Both the position numbers and the translations under genes were made by a program. A stretch of 64,000 nucleotides of DNA from Promethearchaeati archaeon. GTDB lineage: Archaea > Asgardarchaeota > Heimdallarchaeia > Heimdallarchaeales > Heimdallarchaeaceae. How positions within the stretch are numbered: the first letter of the stretch is position 1; each line of letters starts with the position of its first letter. The DNA lies in the NCBI GenBank assembly GCA_013166775.1, contig JABLTJ010000007.1:62001-126000 (forward strand), in the 5' to 3' direction. A model generated the notes under the pieces. That model did no database searches. It was not told where the DNA came from and saw only the letters and a list, made by a program, of their open reading frames with translations. Below are positions 9,126 to 18,916 of this stretch, in pieces.

Positions 9126-10814
9126 ATGTCCAAGAAAGTAGTAATCATTGGAGGTGTAGCTGGAGGAGCTACAGCTGCTGTGAGATTAAGAAGATTAGAT
9201 GAATTTGCAGAGATTATTGTTCTAGAGAGAGGAGATTATGTATCATTTGCTAATTGTGGACTACCTTACTATGTTGGAGGAGTAATCAAGGAAAAAGAAA
9301 GATTACAACTTGTGACTCCAGATACATTTCTTAGAAGGTTCAATATAGATATAAGATTGAACAATGAAGCAATTGCAATAGATAGAGAAAAGAAATCAAT
9401 TCTAGTTAAAGATAGAAAAGAAAATAAAGACTACAATCTAGACTTTGATTACTTAATCCTAGCTCCTGGGGCTGAACCAATTCGTCCACCTTTCAAGGGT
9501 ATAGAAGAAGTTTCAGTATTCTCTCTTAGAACTATTCCTGACACATATGATATTGATGAATTTATTACTCAAAATAATCCTGCACATGCAACAATAATTG
9601 GTGGAGGATTCATTGGATTAGAAATGGCAGAGAATCTAAAAAACAGAGGATTAGATGTAACAGTTGTAGAATTAGTTGATCAAGTTATGGTCACTTTGGA
9701 TAGGGAAATGGCTCAGTTTGTTCATCAAGAATTATATCTTAATGATACTGATTTAGTATTAGGTGATGGAGTGGATTCTTTTGCTAAAAACACTGAAGGT
9801 AAAACAATTGTTAGAACACAAAGTGGCAATGAAGTACTAACAGATATGGTTATACTTGCAATAGGTATCAAACCCGAATCCAAACTAGCTAAAGAATGTG
9901 GTTTGGAATTAGGACAAAGAGGGCATATTATTGTCAATAAAAATATGAAGACTTCAGATGACAGTATTTTTGCGGTTGGAGATGCAGTTCAAGTAATAGA
10001 TTTGATAACTGGTGATTCTGCAGTAGTTCCTTTAGCTGGACCTGCAAACAAGCAAGGAAGAATCGCAGCTGATAATATAGCTGGAAGAAAAAGTGAGTAC
10101 AATGGAGTACTAGGAGCAGCTGTTGTGAAGATTTTTGATATTGTTGTTGCTCAAGTTGGTTTAAATGAGAAGAGATTAAAAAATACGAATATAAAATATG
10201 AAAAAGTTTACACTTATCCAATAAATCATCCTAGTTATTATCCAAACAGAGAAAAATTAGCGCTTAAACTTCTTTTTGAAGTCCCTTCTGGAAAAATTTT
10301 AGGAGCTCAAGTAATTGGTGGCAAGGGAGCGGAAAAAAGAGTAGACATTATTTCAACAGTCATTTACTTTAGTGGAACAGTGTTCGATTTGGAACAACTT
10401 GAGATAACATATGCTCCACCATTTAACAATGCAAAAGCAGCTGTGAATGTCCTCGGCTATGTAGCCTCAAACATGCTGAAAGGTGATTTTGATTATTGGC
10501 ATTGGGATGAAGCTGGCAAGCTAGTAGAAAACAATGATTATCTTCTTGATATTAGAAGAGAAGATGAATATGTAAGAGGAACAATAGGTAATGCAATTCA
10601 AATGAATGATCTTGATCTAAGAACAAGAATTGATGAGATTCCAAAAGATAAAGATATATACATTTTCTGTGAAGAAGGATACAGAGCGTACATAGCACAG
10701 AGACATCTAACTCAAAGAGGATATAAAGTTAAGAATCTCGTTGGAGGTTATATCTTCTATAAAATGGCACAAGCTTCAAAAGAAGAACTACTGACAAGGA
10801 TTGCTTTTAACTAG
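9126..10814 (+). CDS. CoA-disulfide reductase / FAD-dependent pyridine nucleotide-disulfide oxidoreductase with C-terminal rhodanese domain
   Basis: VVIIGGVAGGATAAVRLRR, SFANCGLPYYVGG active-site Cys, IFAVGDAVQV, and C-terminal rhodanese FCEEGYRAY. Confidence 0.92.
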   Translation: MSKKVVIIGGVAGGATAAVRLRRLDEFAEIIVLERGDYVSFANCGLPYYVGGVIKEKERLQLVTPDTFLRRFNIDIRLNNEAIAIDREKKSILVKDRKENKDYNLDFDYLILAPGAEPIRPPFKGIEEVSVFSLRTIPDTYDIDEFITQNNPAHATIIGGGFIGLEMAENLKNRGLDVTVVELVDQVMVTLDREMAQFVHQELYLNDTDLVLGDGVDSFAKNTEGKTIVRTQSGNEVLTDMVILAIGIKPESKLAKECGLELGQRGHIIVNKNMKTSDDSIFAVGDAVQVIDLITGDSAVVPLAGPANKQGRIAADNIAGRKSEYNGVLGAAVVKIFDIVVAQVGLNEKRLKNTNIKYEKVYTYPINHPSYYPNREKLALKLLFEVPSGKILGAQVIGGKGAEKRVDIISTVIYFSGTVFDLEQLEITYAPPFNNAKAAVNVLGYVASNMLKGDFDYWHWDEAGKLVENNDYLLDIRREDEYVRGTIGNAIQMNDLDLRTRIDEIPKDKDIYIFCEEGYRAYIAQRHLTQRGYKVKNLVGGYIFYKMAQASKEELLTRIAFN

Positions 10815-10957
10815 AATCATGTGTTTATTCATTTTATCTTAGGAGAAATAATTTTGAAAAACTTCTTTGATTTTCTTGATGAAAAGATATAAATCTGGAT
10901 GTCTTTGAGTAAGATTTTTAAGATTTTATTATACAAATAAATCTGAAAGTGTATTAA

Positions 10958-12121
10958 ATGAAATTTAGAATTATTTGTATACTGTATTTAATCTTATTTT
11001 CAACTTATTCATTATCTCTTGTGGAATCAGAGAACAAGAAGAAATCAGTATCTACTGAACTAAATTTAATCTTTCAATCAGCAAGCAATATGAATAAGGA
11101 TGAAATTTTCGTTAGATTTAATAGATCTATATTAGAGGAAGATAGTACTTTTATTATAAACGAACCAATTGAATTTAGTATTGAAATTGATGTTGCTGAT
11201 GTGACGCTCATAAATGATACTGAACCCACTCAATTGGATAATTGGTTTTTTGATGAACCTGATCCACTAGGAGAGTTTTCTGAAACAAGAATTTTAGGAG
11301 CTTTCAATTTCTATTTAGATGATACAGATCTTGGTGTTTACCAAACAATCAATTATCATAATGGACCTATCATTTCTGATCAAGAAATAGACGTAGAAAT
11401 AGAGGAAGGATGGCATTGGATTACTATCTTCGCTGCTGAATATTGTTCAGATGAAACAAGGAATACGTTTTATTGGAAATATGCAAAAGATCAAACCCGT
11501 TTCTATGTAGCAGAAGAGATACCAGAAACACTTCCAGCAATTGAAACAGCAAATAATCTATGCAATGTAAAAGCTATACCAGTCAACCATAAGGATTTGA
11601 AAGTATATCAAGCTGATCCTTTCTCCTGGACATATGAAAAGATTCAACCTCGTATAGAAATATTGGATGAACAACCTACTGATTTTGAAAGAACAATTCT
11701 CCGTTCTAGAGATGATGCTTTTATTGAAGTAGTATTTAATTCAACAGACACAGATTTAGTTTTAGTAGATGATTCCGGGAGAGCAATGTACACAGATGTT
11801 ACTCATATGGGTCATAGCACTTGCTACTGGTGGGTAAATGACGGAGAACCAATTAATGAGCTTGAAGGGACTTTTAATATTAATAATGGGTACAATTTCA
11901 TAATTATTGTGGTAGCTGGATTTAGTACGTACTATGATTTTCAAAAGAGTGTATATATACCTATGGTTAAATTTGGAACTAAAACATTTGTTGTTATAAA
12001 TGAATTTCTTTTGACACCAATCAATTTCATATCTGTGATATTGTCAATAGTTGTTCTTGCTTCATTATGCTATCTAGTTAAAAGAAGAAGGAAGTATAAG
12101 ATTTCATTATTTTCTTTATAA
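10958..12121 (+). CDS. Secreted membrane-anchored protein, unknown
   Basis: N-terminal signal-like segment and C-terminal TM followed by basic tail KRRRKYK. Confidence 0.6.
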   Translation: MKFRIICILYLILFSTYSLSLVESENKKKSVSTELNLIFQSASNMNKDEIFVRFNRSILEEDSTFIINEPIEFSIEIDVADVTLINDTEPTQLDNWFFDEPDPLGEFSETRILGAFNFYLDDTDLGVYQTINYHNGPIISDQEIDVEIEEGWHWITIFAAEYCSDETRNTFYWKYAKDQTRFYVAEEIPETLPAIETANNLCNVKAIPVNHKDLKVYQADPFSWTYEKIQPRIEILDEQPTDFERTILRSRDDAFIEVVFNSTDTDLVLVDDSGRAMYTDVTHMGHSTCYWWVNDGEPINELEGTFNINNGYNFIIIVVAGFSTYYDFQKSVYIPMVKFGTKTFVVINEFLLTPINFISVILSIVVLASLCYLVKRRRKYKISLFSL

Positions 12122-12253
12122 TAAGTATCCAATCCGTCTATATCTTGAACATATGATACGAATATAGAATCAATTTAACTTATTATGCGTAAAAAGAAAT
12201 TTTACAAATGTAGCTATCGATAAAGCTAAATTTGTTTAACATAATTATCTGTC

Positions 12254-13009
12254 TCAGGATTTAAGCTTAAAACAATTTCTCAGTTCTTCTGAAAACTCGG
12301 AAGCTCTAAGAATTGAATTCAAAATATCAAAGCTCTGAATAACAGTTTTTAAAATTTCATAAGAAGCATTCTGTGAAATTTCTGCTAATTCCTCTGAGTG
12401 TTTTTTAAATAGCTCTTTTCTCTCATCTGATAATCTTGTATAGATTTTAATCAAAACTTTAGATAAGCATTCAATCGATGGTTCTGGTAGGTTATTCATC
12501 ATACTAAGTATTTTGCCAAGAATAGGAACAGAGTTTTGAAATTCGCAATTATTTTCAAAACCCAATTCTTTTCCAGTAAAAAAGTATAATTTAGCTATGC
12601 GTCCATAAAGATTCTCTGAAGCTGCTTTAGTGATTCTTCCTGTTTCATCAACTTGGATTCTTTTTCCTGCTTTGACAACGAGTTTCTTTTCTTGTAAAGC
12701 ACTGAGGTATTTGTAAATTGTTTTCTCTACTCTTTCCAATTCTTCTTTCTTCTTTTTCTTGTCTTTAGTGGGTAGTTCCAGTCCTTCAATAAAATCATAA
12801 ATTATTTGGTTATATTTTTTTGTTAAATCTCTAACAGTCATTGGTCCTTCTCTAAGAGCTTGTAAAATAGGTTCATATCTTGGATCAGAAATTATTTCCC
12901 ATAGATATGCATCTTCTATAACAGATATTGCTTCTTCTTTGAAAGTTATAATATCCTCATTCAAAATATTCACTCGAATTAATTCTCTTATTATACCTTT
13001 GTAAATCAT
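12254..13009 (-). CDS. Winged-helix transcriptional regulator (ArsR-like)
   Basis: DPRYEPILQALREGPMTVRDLTKKYN...TIYKYLSALQEKKLVVKAGKRIQVDETGR. Confidence 0.65.
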   Translation of the reverse strand: MIYKGIIRELIRVNILNEDIITFKEEAISVIEDAYLWEIISDPRYEPILQALREGPMTVRDLTKKYNQIIYDFIEGLELPTKDKKKKKEELERVEKTIYKYLSALQEKKLVVKAGKRIQVDETGRITKAASENLYGRIAKLYFFTGKELGFENNCEFQNSVPILGKILSMMNNLPEPSIECLSKVLIKIYTRLSDERKELFKKHSEELAEISQNASYEILKTVIQSFDILNSILRASEFSEELRNCFKLKS

Positions 13010-13025
13010 TGAATTTAAATTTTTC

Positions 13026-13037
13026 TCTACATGTAGA
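13026..13037. promoter_or_regulatory. Palindromic candidate operator next to a TATA-like box
   Basis: Perfect 12-bp palindrome TCTACATGTAGA immediately upstream of TTTATATAT, between divergent regulator and MFS genes. Confidence 0.45.
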
Positions 13038-13076
13038 AAACTTTATATATATTATTGGAGACAGTATTCTTCAAGT

Positions 13077-14456
13077 GTGGAGAAAATCAAAAGGAAGGAT
13101 GTGAAAATGGAAGATGCAAGCATAAAGGAGAACAATATAACATCGAATCTCAAAGGATATTTATTTTTCTGGTCAGGCCAATTAACATCTTTGCTTGGAT
13201 CCAACATAGTTCAGTTCGTACTTATATGGTGGATCACAGTTAAAACAGAGAGCGCTATCTATCTTTCATTATCAGCTTTTATTGGATTCGCACCTACTAT
13301 ACTATTAACACCAGTTGCAGGTGTTCTTGTAGATAGATTAAATAGAAAAGGACTCCTAGGTTCTGTTGACTTTCTGCAAGCACTTGCAACTGTAGTACTT
13401 TTATTCTTATTCAGATTAGAAATTGCTACTGTTTCAATACTTCTAGGTTTCATAGCTATTCGTGGAGTTTTCCAAGCATTTCACACACCTGCTATTCAAG
13501 CATTAATTCCAATAATGATACCTCGAAAGCATCTTAACAGATTTAATAGTATAGACTTTTTCATGTCTAGTGTAATTTTCATGATAGGTCCTCTAGTTGC
13601 TGCAGTACTTTATGCAGCTTTTCCTATGCATCAAATACTATGGATCGACGCAGCAACTTTCCTAGTTGCAGTTATCCCATTGATATTAATCAAAATACCA
13701 AAAATAAAGAAAGATGAAATATTAAAGAAAGTTCAGAAATCTTCCTTCTATGCAGAATTAAAAGAAGGAATTTCTTTTATTAGAGAGAAGAAAGGATTAT
13801 TATCTTTACTAAGCGTTTTTACTGCAGCAAATTTAGTCTTTATGCCACTCTTTGTTCTCATGAATCTATTTGTGATAGAACATGGTGGAGGAGAAATACA
13901 ACTCTCATATGTGTTAGCATTTAATCAAGCAGGAACGATTGCAGGTTCACTCCTATTCATTGTATGGAAGGGTTTCAATAAGAAGGTCAATGGTGTTGCA
14001 CTAGGTATTTTAATTGCATATATTGGGTATATAGTAACAACTGTAACTCCTCTAGGACTGTTCTGGTTCATGGGAATAGGGATGTTAATAACTGGTTTTG
14101 CACTACCTATGGCAAATATTTCAAGTCAAACCATATGGCAAACCGTTGTACCTAAAGAAAAACTAGGAAGAGTAATGTCTGTAAGGATTACTATTGCACA
14201 AATGACAGCTCCAGTTGGAATGATACTTAGTGGATTTATTGCGGAAGCAATATCAATCAAATATTTATTTATGGCTTCAGCTATCTTAGGAACACTTGCT
14301 CTTGCATCTTCTTGGTTCTTTACATCCTTCCGTAAAGTAGAAGACGATATAGTCTATGATGAAGATGAATCTGTTGAAGAAATTTCTGAAATACCTAGTA
14401 TCGAATTTTCATCTATAGATATTGAACAAGTACAAACATCTAGTGTTAAGGATTAA
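13077..14456 (+). CDS. MFS transporter (EntS / MFS_3-like exporter)
   Basis: FFWSGQLTSLLGSNIVQFVLIWW and LLTPVAGVLVDRLNRKGLL; about 12 hydrophobic segments. GTG start listed; ATG at 13107 also possible. Confidence 0.85.
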   Translation: MEKIKRKDVKMEDASIKENNITSNLKGYLFFWSGQLTSLLGSNIVQFVLIWWITVKTESAIYLSLSAFIGFAPTILLTPVAGVLVDRLNRKGLLGSVDFLQALATVVLLFLFRLEIATVSILLGFIAIRGVFQAFHTPAIQALIPIMIPRKHLNRFNSIDFFMSSVIFMIGPLVAAVLYAAFPMHQILWIDAATFLVAVIPLILIKIPKIKKDEILKKVQKSSFYAELKEGISFIREKKGLLSLLSVFTAANLVFMPLFVLMNLFVIEHGGGEIQLSYVLAFNQAGTIAGSLLFIVWKGFNKKVNGVALGILIAYIGYIVTTVTPLGLFWFMGIGMLITGFALPMANISSQTIWQTVVPKEKLGRVMSVRITIAQMTAPVGMILSGFIAEAISIKYLFMASAILGTLALASSWFFTSFRKVEDDIVYDEDESVEEISEIPSIEFSSIDIEQVQTSSVKD

Positions 14457-14529
14457 TTTGGAGGAAATAATCTTTCTTAAGAACTGAAACTCTTTTAAAT
14501 TCCTTTTATTTCCTTATCTTACAGTTACA

Positions 14530-15678
14530 GTGGTTTTAGATATGAAAATTGTAGTTCTTGGTGCAGGATTAGTAGGAAACGTTATTGCAAGAGATTTGGC
14601 TGAAGATACTGCATTTGAAGTTTCAATTGTAGATTTTAATCAACAAACATTAGATATACTTACACATGATTATGATCTTCAAGGAATTTGTGCAGATTTA
14701 TCCAATCCTAATATAATCAAAGATATCGTGAAAGATTATGATTTGGTTATAGGTGCGCTCCCAGGTTTTATTGGATATCAAGCTCTTAAAGCAGTTATTG
14801 AGGTTGGGAAAAATATTGTTGACATATCTTTCTTTGAAGAGGATCCATTCAGTTTAGATGAACTAGCAAAAGAGAAAGGAGTAACAGCAGTTGTCGATTG
14901 TGGAGTTGCACCTGGATCTAGCAATATAATTCTGGGATATGTTGACAGCATTCTAGAAAAAACAGAAAGTTTTCTTTGCTATATAGGAGGATTACCTGTT
15001 GAGAGAGATTGGCCATTTGAATATAAAGCACCTTTTTCACCAACAGATGTAATTGAAGAATATCTACGACAAGCACGATACATTGAGAACAGTGAAATAG
15101 TGATCAAACCTGCTTTATCTGAACCTGAATTGTTAGATTTCCCAGAAGTGGGAACTCTAGAAGCTTTCAATACTGATGGTTTAAGATCTCTTATTCAAAC
15201 AATGGATATACCTTTTATGAAGGAAAAAACACTCAGATATCCTGGTCATATTGAAAAAATGAGAGTGTTAAGGGAAACAGGATTCTTCAATAAGGAAGAA
15301 ATTGATGTAAATGGAATCAAAATAAAACCAATTGAATTAACATCTAAACTTCTTTTTGATCAATGGAAACTTGAAGAAAGAGATGAAGATCTTACAGTTA
15401 TGAGGATAATTATAGAAGGAATAAAAGAAGGGAAGAAGCTTAGATACACCTATGAGATGTTAGACAAATACGATAAAGAAAAACGAGTAATCTCAATGGC
15501 TAGAACAACAGGTTATACTTGCACAGCTGTTGCACGAATACTTCTAGAAGGTAAATTTGACAAAAAAGGAATCATTCCTCCAGAATTACTTGGGAAAGAT
15601 TCAGAAGTCTATCACCAGGTCATAGAAGACCTATGGAAAAGAAATGTGATATTTAAGGAGACAATAGAAGAGCTTTAA
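14530..15678 (+). CDS. Saccharopine dehydrogenase-like / lysine 6-dehydrogenase-like NAD(P)-binding protein
   Basis: MKIVVLGAGLVGNVIARDL Rossmann motif; VDCGVAPGSSNIILGY; C-terminal KAKYTYEMLDKYD-like region. ATG at 14542 likely true start. Confidence 0.8.
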   Translation: MVLDMKIVVLGAGLVGNVIARDLAEDTAFEVSIVDFNQQTLDILTHDYDLQGICADLSNPNIIKDIVKDYDLVIGALPGFIGYQALKAVIEVGKNIVDISFFEEDPFSLDELAKEKGVTAVVDCGVAPGSSNIILGYVDSILEKTESFLCYIGGLPVERDWPFEYKAPFSPTDVIEEYLRQARYIENSEIVIKPALSEPELLDFPEVGTLEAFNTDGLRSLIQTMDIPFMKEKTLRYPGHIEKMRVLRETGFFNKEEIDVNGIKIKPIELTSKLLFDQWKLEERDEDLTVMRIIIEGIKEGKKLRYTYEMLDKYDKEKRVISMARTTGYTCTAVARILLEGKFDKKGIIPPELLGKDSEVYHQVIEDLWKRNVIFKETIEEL

Positions 15679-15722
15679 GATAAAGAATATATAACAATAT
15701 TCAATATATTAGATAGAGAATC

Positions 15723-16781
15723 ATGCCCAAAATCTCTTCTGGTTGTTCAATGATTGAACAAGGTTATCCGCAAGGAAGTTGTTTAGTAGAAACATCAGAA
15801 GGTAAAACAAAATTAGCTTGTAAATCAACGCTTAGATACTCACAAAACAAAGGTTATGAACGTGTTATTAAGTCGCATCATTTATCTCGACCAGAGGATT
15901 ATCTTTCTATATACCAGAGTGGTTGTAATCATACTTGTCTGAAATGTCACTCACATGATTTTAGCAAAGTTGTTAATGGCAAATGGATGAGTGCAGATGA
16001 AATTGCACAAGCAACTATTGAATATAGTAAGCATATAACAGTCTTTGAACCAAGAGAAGCAGCTACAAGTTGGCATGCTCATAGACTCTGTCGACATTGT
16101 GGTTCTTGTGTATTATATGGTGTTCAATCAGAAGATTGTCCTAGAAAACTCAAACAAGAACAAGTAGTTTTCAGTCCTCAAGGATTTGGTCCTGCTAGAA
16201 ATATAGTTGCTTTCACAGGTGGAGATGTAATGTGTAAACCAGATTTTTATCTAGAAGTTGCTAAGAAAATAAAGAAAGAGCTGGATGATTTTTGGATTCT
16301 TCTTGAATCAAATGGATATGGCTTAACACCTCAGAATTTAGAAGCCTATGCAGCTGGAGGTATCGATGCTTTTTGGCTAGATATTAAGGCTTTTTCAAAA
16401 GATGTTTATAGAAAACTCTGTGGAACAACAAACGAACAAATTCTGGAAAGCGTGCAAAGAATAATAGATTTTGGTTTTACTTTAGAGGTTTTAACATTGT
16501 ACATTCCTTTTTTCGTTGAAACTGATGAGCATGAAAAAATTGCTGAATTAATTGCAGGGATTGATCCAACTATTCCAACTACATTACTAGCTTTTTTTCC
16601 TTGTTACAAATTGGAATCACCAATTTATAGACCTCCAAGAAAAGAAGAGATAGTTGAGAGTATAAAAAAAATGAGAGATATTGGTTTAAAGAACTTAAGA
16701 ATTGGTAATCTTGGTACTTTTATAAAAGACAGTAGTGACATAGATTATTTAGAGGAGGAAATAGGTGCTGATTTCTTCTGA
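15723..16781 (+). CDS. Radical SAM protein (glycyl-radical-enzyme-activase-like) with extra Cys cluster
   Basis: SGCNHTCLKCHSHDF (CxxxCxxC) plus inserted CRHCGSCVLYGVQSEDC. Confidence 0.8.
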   Translation: MPKISSGCSMIEQGYPQGSCLVETSEGKTKLACKSTLRYSQNKGYERVIKSHHLSRPEDYLSIYQSGCNHTCLKCHSHDFSKVVNGKWMSADEIAQATIEYSKHITVFEPREAATSWHAHRLCRHCGSCVLYGVQSEDCPRKLKQEQVVFSPQGFGPARNIVAFTGGDVMCKPDFYLEVAKKIKKELDDFWILLESNGYGLTPQNLEAYAAGGIDAFWLDIKAFSKDVYRKLCGTTNEQILESVQRIIDFGFTLEVLTLYIPFFVETDEHEKIAELIAGIDPTIPTTLLAFFPCYKLESPIYRPPRKEEIVESIKKMRDIGLKNLRIGNLGTFIKDSSDIDYLEEEIGADFF

Positions 16782-16823
16782 ACAGCATTCCTTCAAATTG
16801 GTAAGAATTTTATATATCATTAA

Positions 16824-18230
16824 ATGATTAAAAGTATTGAGCAGTTGAAGAAAATGAAGAAGAAAGCTGTTACTGCAATTGTTATCGGAGCAGGAGATAG
16901 GGGAGCTGATGTTTATGCAAACTATGCATTAAGATTCCCTGATGAAATGAAAGTTGTAGCTGTTGCTGAACCAATTGAAGAAAGAAGGAATTTAGTAAAA
17001 GTAAAACATAATCTTAAAGAAGATAGATGTTTTTCAAGTTGGGAAAAAATTCTTGCAGAACAAAAACTAGCAGATCTAGCCATAGTAGCTACACAAGATC
17101 AAATGCATGCGGAACCTGCAATTTTAGCTATGAGAAAAGGTTACGATGTATTATTGGAAAAGCCAATGGCAAACACTATTGATGATTGTAAGGAACTTGT
17201 AGAAGTATCAAAAGAAACAGGAAAATTATTGCAAATATGTCATGTTTTAAGATATGCACCTTATTTTTCACAACTTAAGAGTGTTATCGAATCAGGAAGA
17301 ATAGGAGATATTGTTAACATATCTTGGAGAGAAAATGTTTCCTATTGGCATTACTCGCATTCATATATTAGAGGCAATTGGCATAATCGAGATGAATCAA
17401 GTCCTATGATTCTAGCGAAATCATGTCATGATATGGATCTTCTATTTTGGTTAATTAGAAGTCCAACAAAAAAGATTCATTCATTCGGAAATCAAACTCA
17501 CTTCGGAAGATTTAATCAACCAGAAGGAGCACCAGATAGATGTTTAGATGGATGTCCAGTTTCTGAATCCTGTTTATACTATGCTCCAAGGTTATATTTA
17601 GATCTTGTACCACTTATTCATATGCATAAAAAAGCAGGTTCTATTTCAGAGAAATTGTTTTCAAGTCTAGTACTTAGGTATCCAAATCTTACACAAATTC
17701 CTCCTTTTAAAAAAGTGAAAGAGTATACAGGTTGGCCAATTAGTGTTATTTCTAAAGATCTATCTTATGAAGGAAGAATCAAAGCTCTACAAGAAACTAA
17801 TTATGGAAAGTGTGTTTATGCAATTGATGATCATAATATAGTAGATCATCAAATAGTGAATATTGAATTTGATAATAAAGTAACAGCTTCATTTACAATG
17901 CATGGATTTTCAGATGAAGAAGGAAGATCATTTCGAATAGATGGCACAAAAGGAACAATTAAAGGAGATTACTTCTTCTCCAAGCAGATAATTTCAATTA
18001 TTGATGTTCTAACAGGTAAAGAAGAGCAAATTGGAACTGAAAAGATAGATATGGCTCATGGTGGTGGAGATGATGTGATCATGAAGGTTTTCTTAAAAAG
18101 TGTAAGATTTAGAGAGAAGGAGGATATTCTTACTACAGCAAGTAATGCTTTAGAATCTCATCTTATGGCTTTCGCAGCCGACATTTCTAGAGTAGAAGAA
18201 AGGATTGTTGAAATGAAAGAACTAAGATAA
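16824..18230 (+). CDS. Gfo/Idh/MocA-family oxidoreductase
   Basis: AIVIGAGDRGADVYANYALRFPD..., EKPMANTIDDCKELVEVSKETGKLLQICHVLRYAP. Confidence 0.9.
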   Translation: MIKSIEQLKKMKKKAVTAIVIGAGDRGADVYANYALRFPDEMKVVAVAEPIEERRNLVKVKHNLKEDRCFSSWEKILAEQKLADLAIVATQDQMHAEPAILAMRKGYDVLLEKPMANTIDDCKELVEVSKETGKLLQICHVLRYAPYFSQLKSVIESGRIGDIVNISWRENVSYWHYSHSYIRGNWHNRDESSPMILAKSCHDMDLLFWLIRSPTKKIHSFGNQTHFGRFNQPEGAPDRCLDGCPVSESCLYYAPRLYLDLVPLIHMHKKAGSISEKLFSSLVLRYPNLTQIPPFKKVKEYTGWPISVISKDLSYEGRIKALQETNYGKCVYAIDDHNIVDHQIVNIEFDNKVTASFTMHGFSDEEGRSFRIDGTKGTIKGDYFFSKQIISIIDVLTGKEEQIGTEKIDMAHGGGDDVIMKVFLKSVRFREKEDILTTASNALESHLMAFAADISRVEERIVEMKELR

Positions 18231-18282
18231 TTTCACAAAGAAGAACAGTAAGAATAATATATGGAGTATCAATTTTTACTTA

Positions 18283-18915
18283 ATGATACAAAATATAATC
18301 ATTACACACGAAAGTGGGATACCGCTTTTTGCTCGTTCATTGATGTGTCATATAGGGATGCATTGCATAGATTTAGCTAAAGATAGCACATTTACAGATG
18401 AAACTCTTTTGAATTCAGCATTGTATAGTGCTATGTTAATCTATGATCAAGCAAATCCAAATCAATTTCATGAGTTTAAGATGGATAAAAGTAAGACTCT
18501 GACCTTTCCAAACAAGAATATAACCGTCATTATGAATACAGATCCTGATGATGATTTTAATGAATATAAGAACAGATTAAGATTATTCGCAGATTTATTC
18601 ATGAAGAATTACTCGGAGAAAATAATAAATTTTGATGGAGATATCAGTCATTTCATCGGTTTTCAAGAAATTATTGCACAAGAAGGTTTACTAGATGAAG
18701 GGGAAAGATTCAGAAAGAATTGTGTGGAATGTGAATATGATAAAGCATGTGTTTACCGTATTAATATTGGACCAACCAACAAGACTTTGAAAGAAAGATT
18801 CGCCACTATAAGACCAATTGGATGGTTCAGAAAGTTTATGCTTATCATGCAAGGAATGTTTAAACCTCGCTATATTAAACTTGAACTTGAACTAGCATAT
18901 ATGATGAAGAAATAA
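18283..18915 (+). CDS. Longin-like (Asgard small-GTPase-associated) domain protein, tentative
   Basis: MIQNIIITHESGIPLFARSL first-strand motif and NKNITVIMNTDPDDDFNEYKNRLRLFADLFMKNY, as in Asgard longin/roadblock-fold proteins; C-terminal CVECEYDKAC. Confidence 0.5.
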   Translation: MIQNIIITHESGIPLFARSLMCHIGMHCIDLAKDSTFTDETLLNSALYSAMLIYDQANPNQFHEFKMDKSKTLTFPNKNITVIMNTDPDDDFNEYKNRLRLFADLFMKNYSEKIINFDGDISHFIGFQEIIAQEGLLDEGERFRKNCVECEYDKACVYRINIGPTNKTLKERFATIRPIGWFRKFMLIMQGMFKPRYIKLELELAYMMKK

Positions 18916-18916
18916 C

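Noticed and set aside
9934-10221. 95-aa minus ORF
   Set aside because: Lies antisense inside the CoA-disulfide reductase; low-complexity Leu/Gln-rich translation typical of antisense ORFs.
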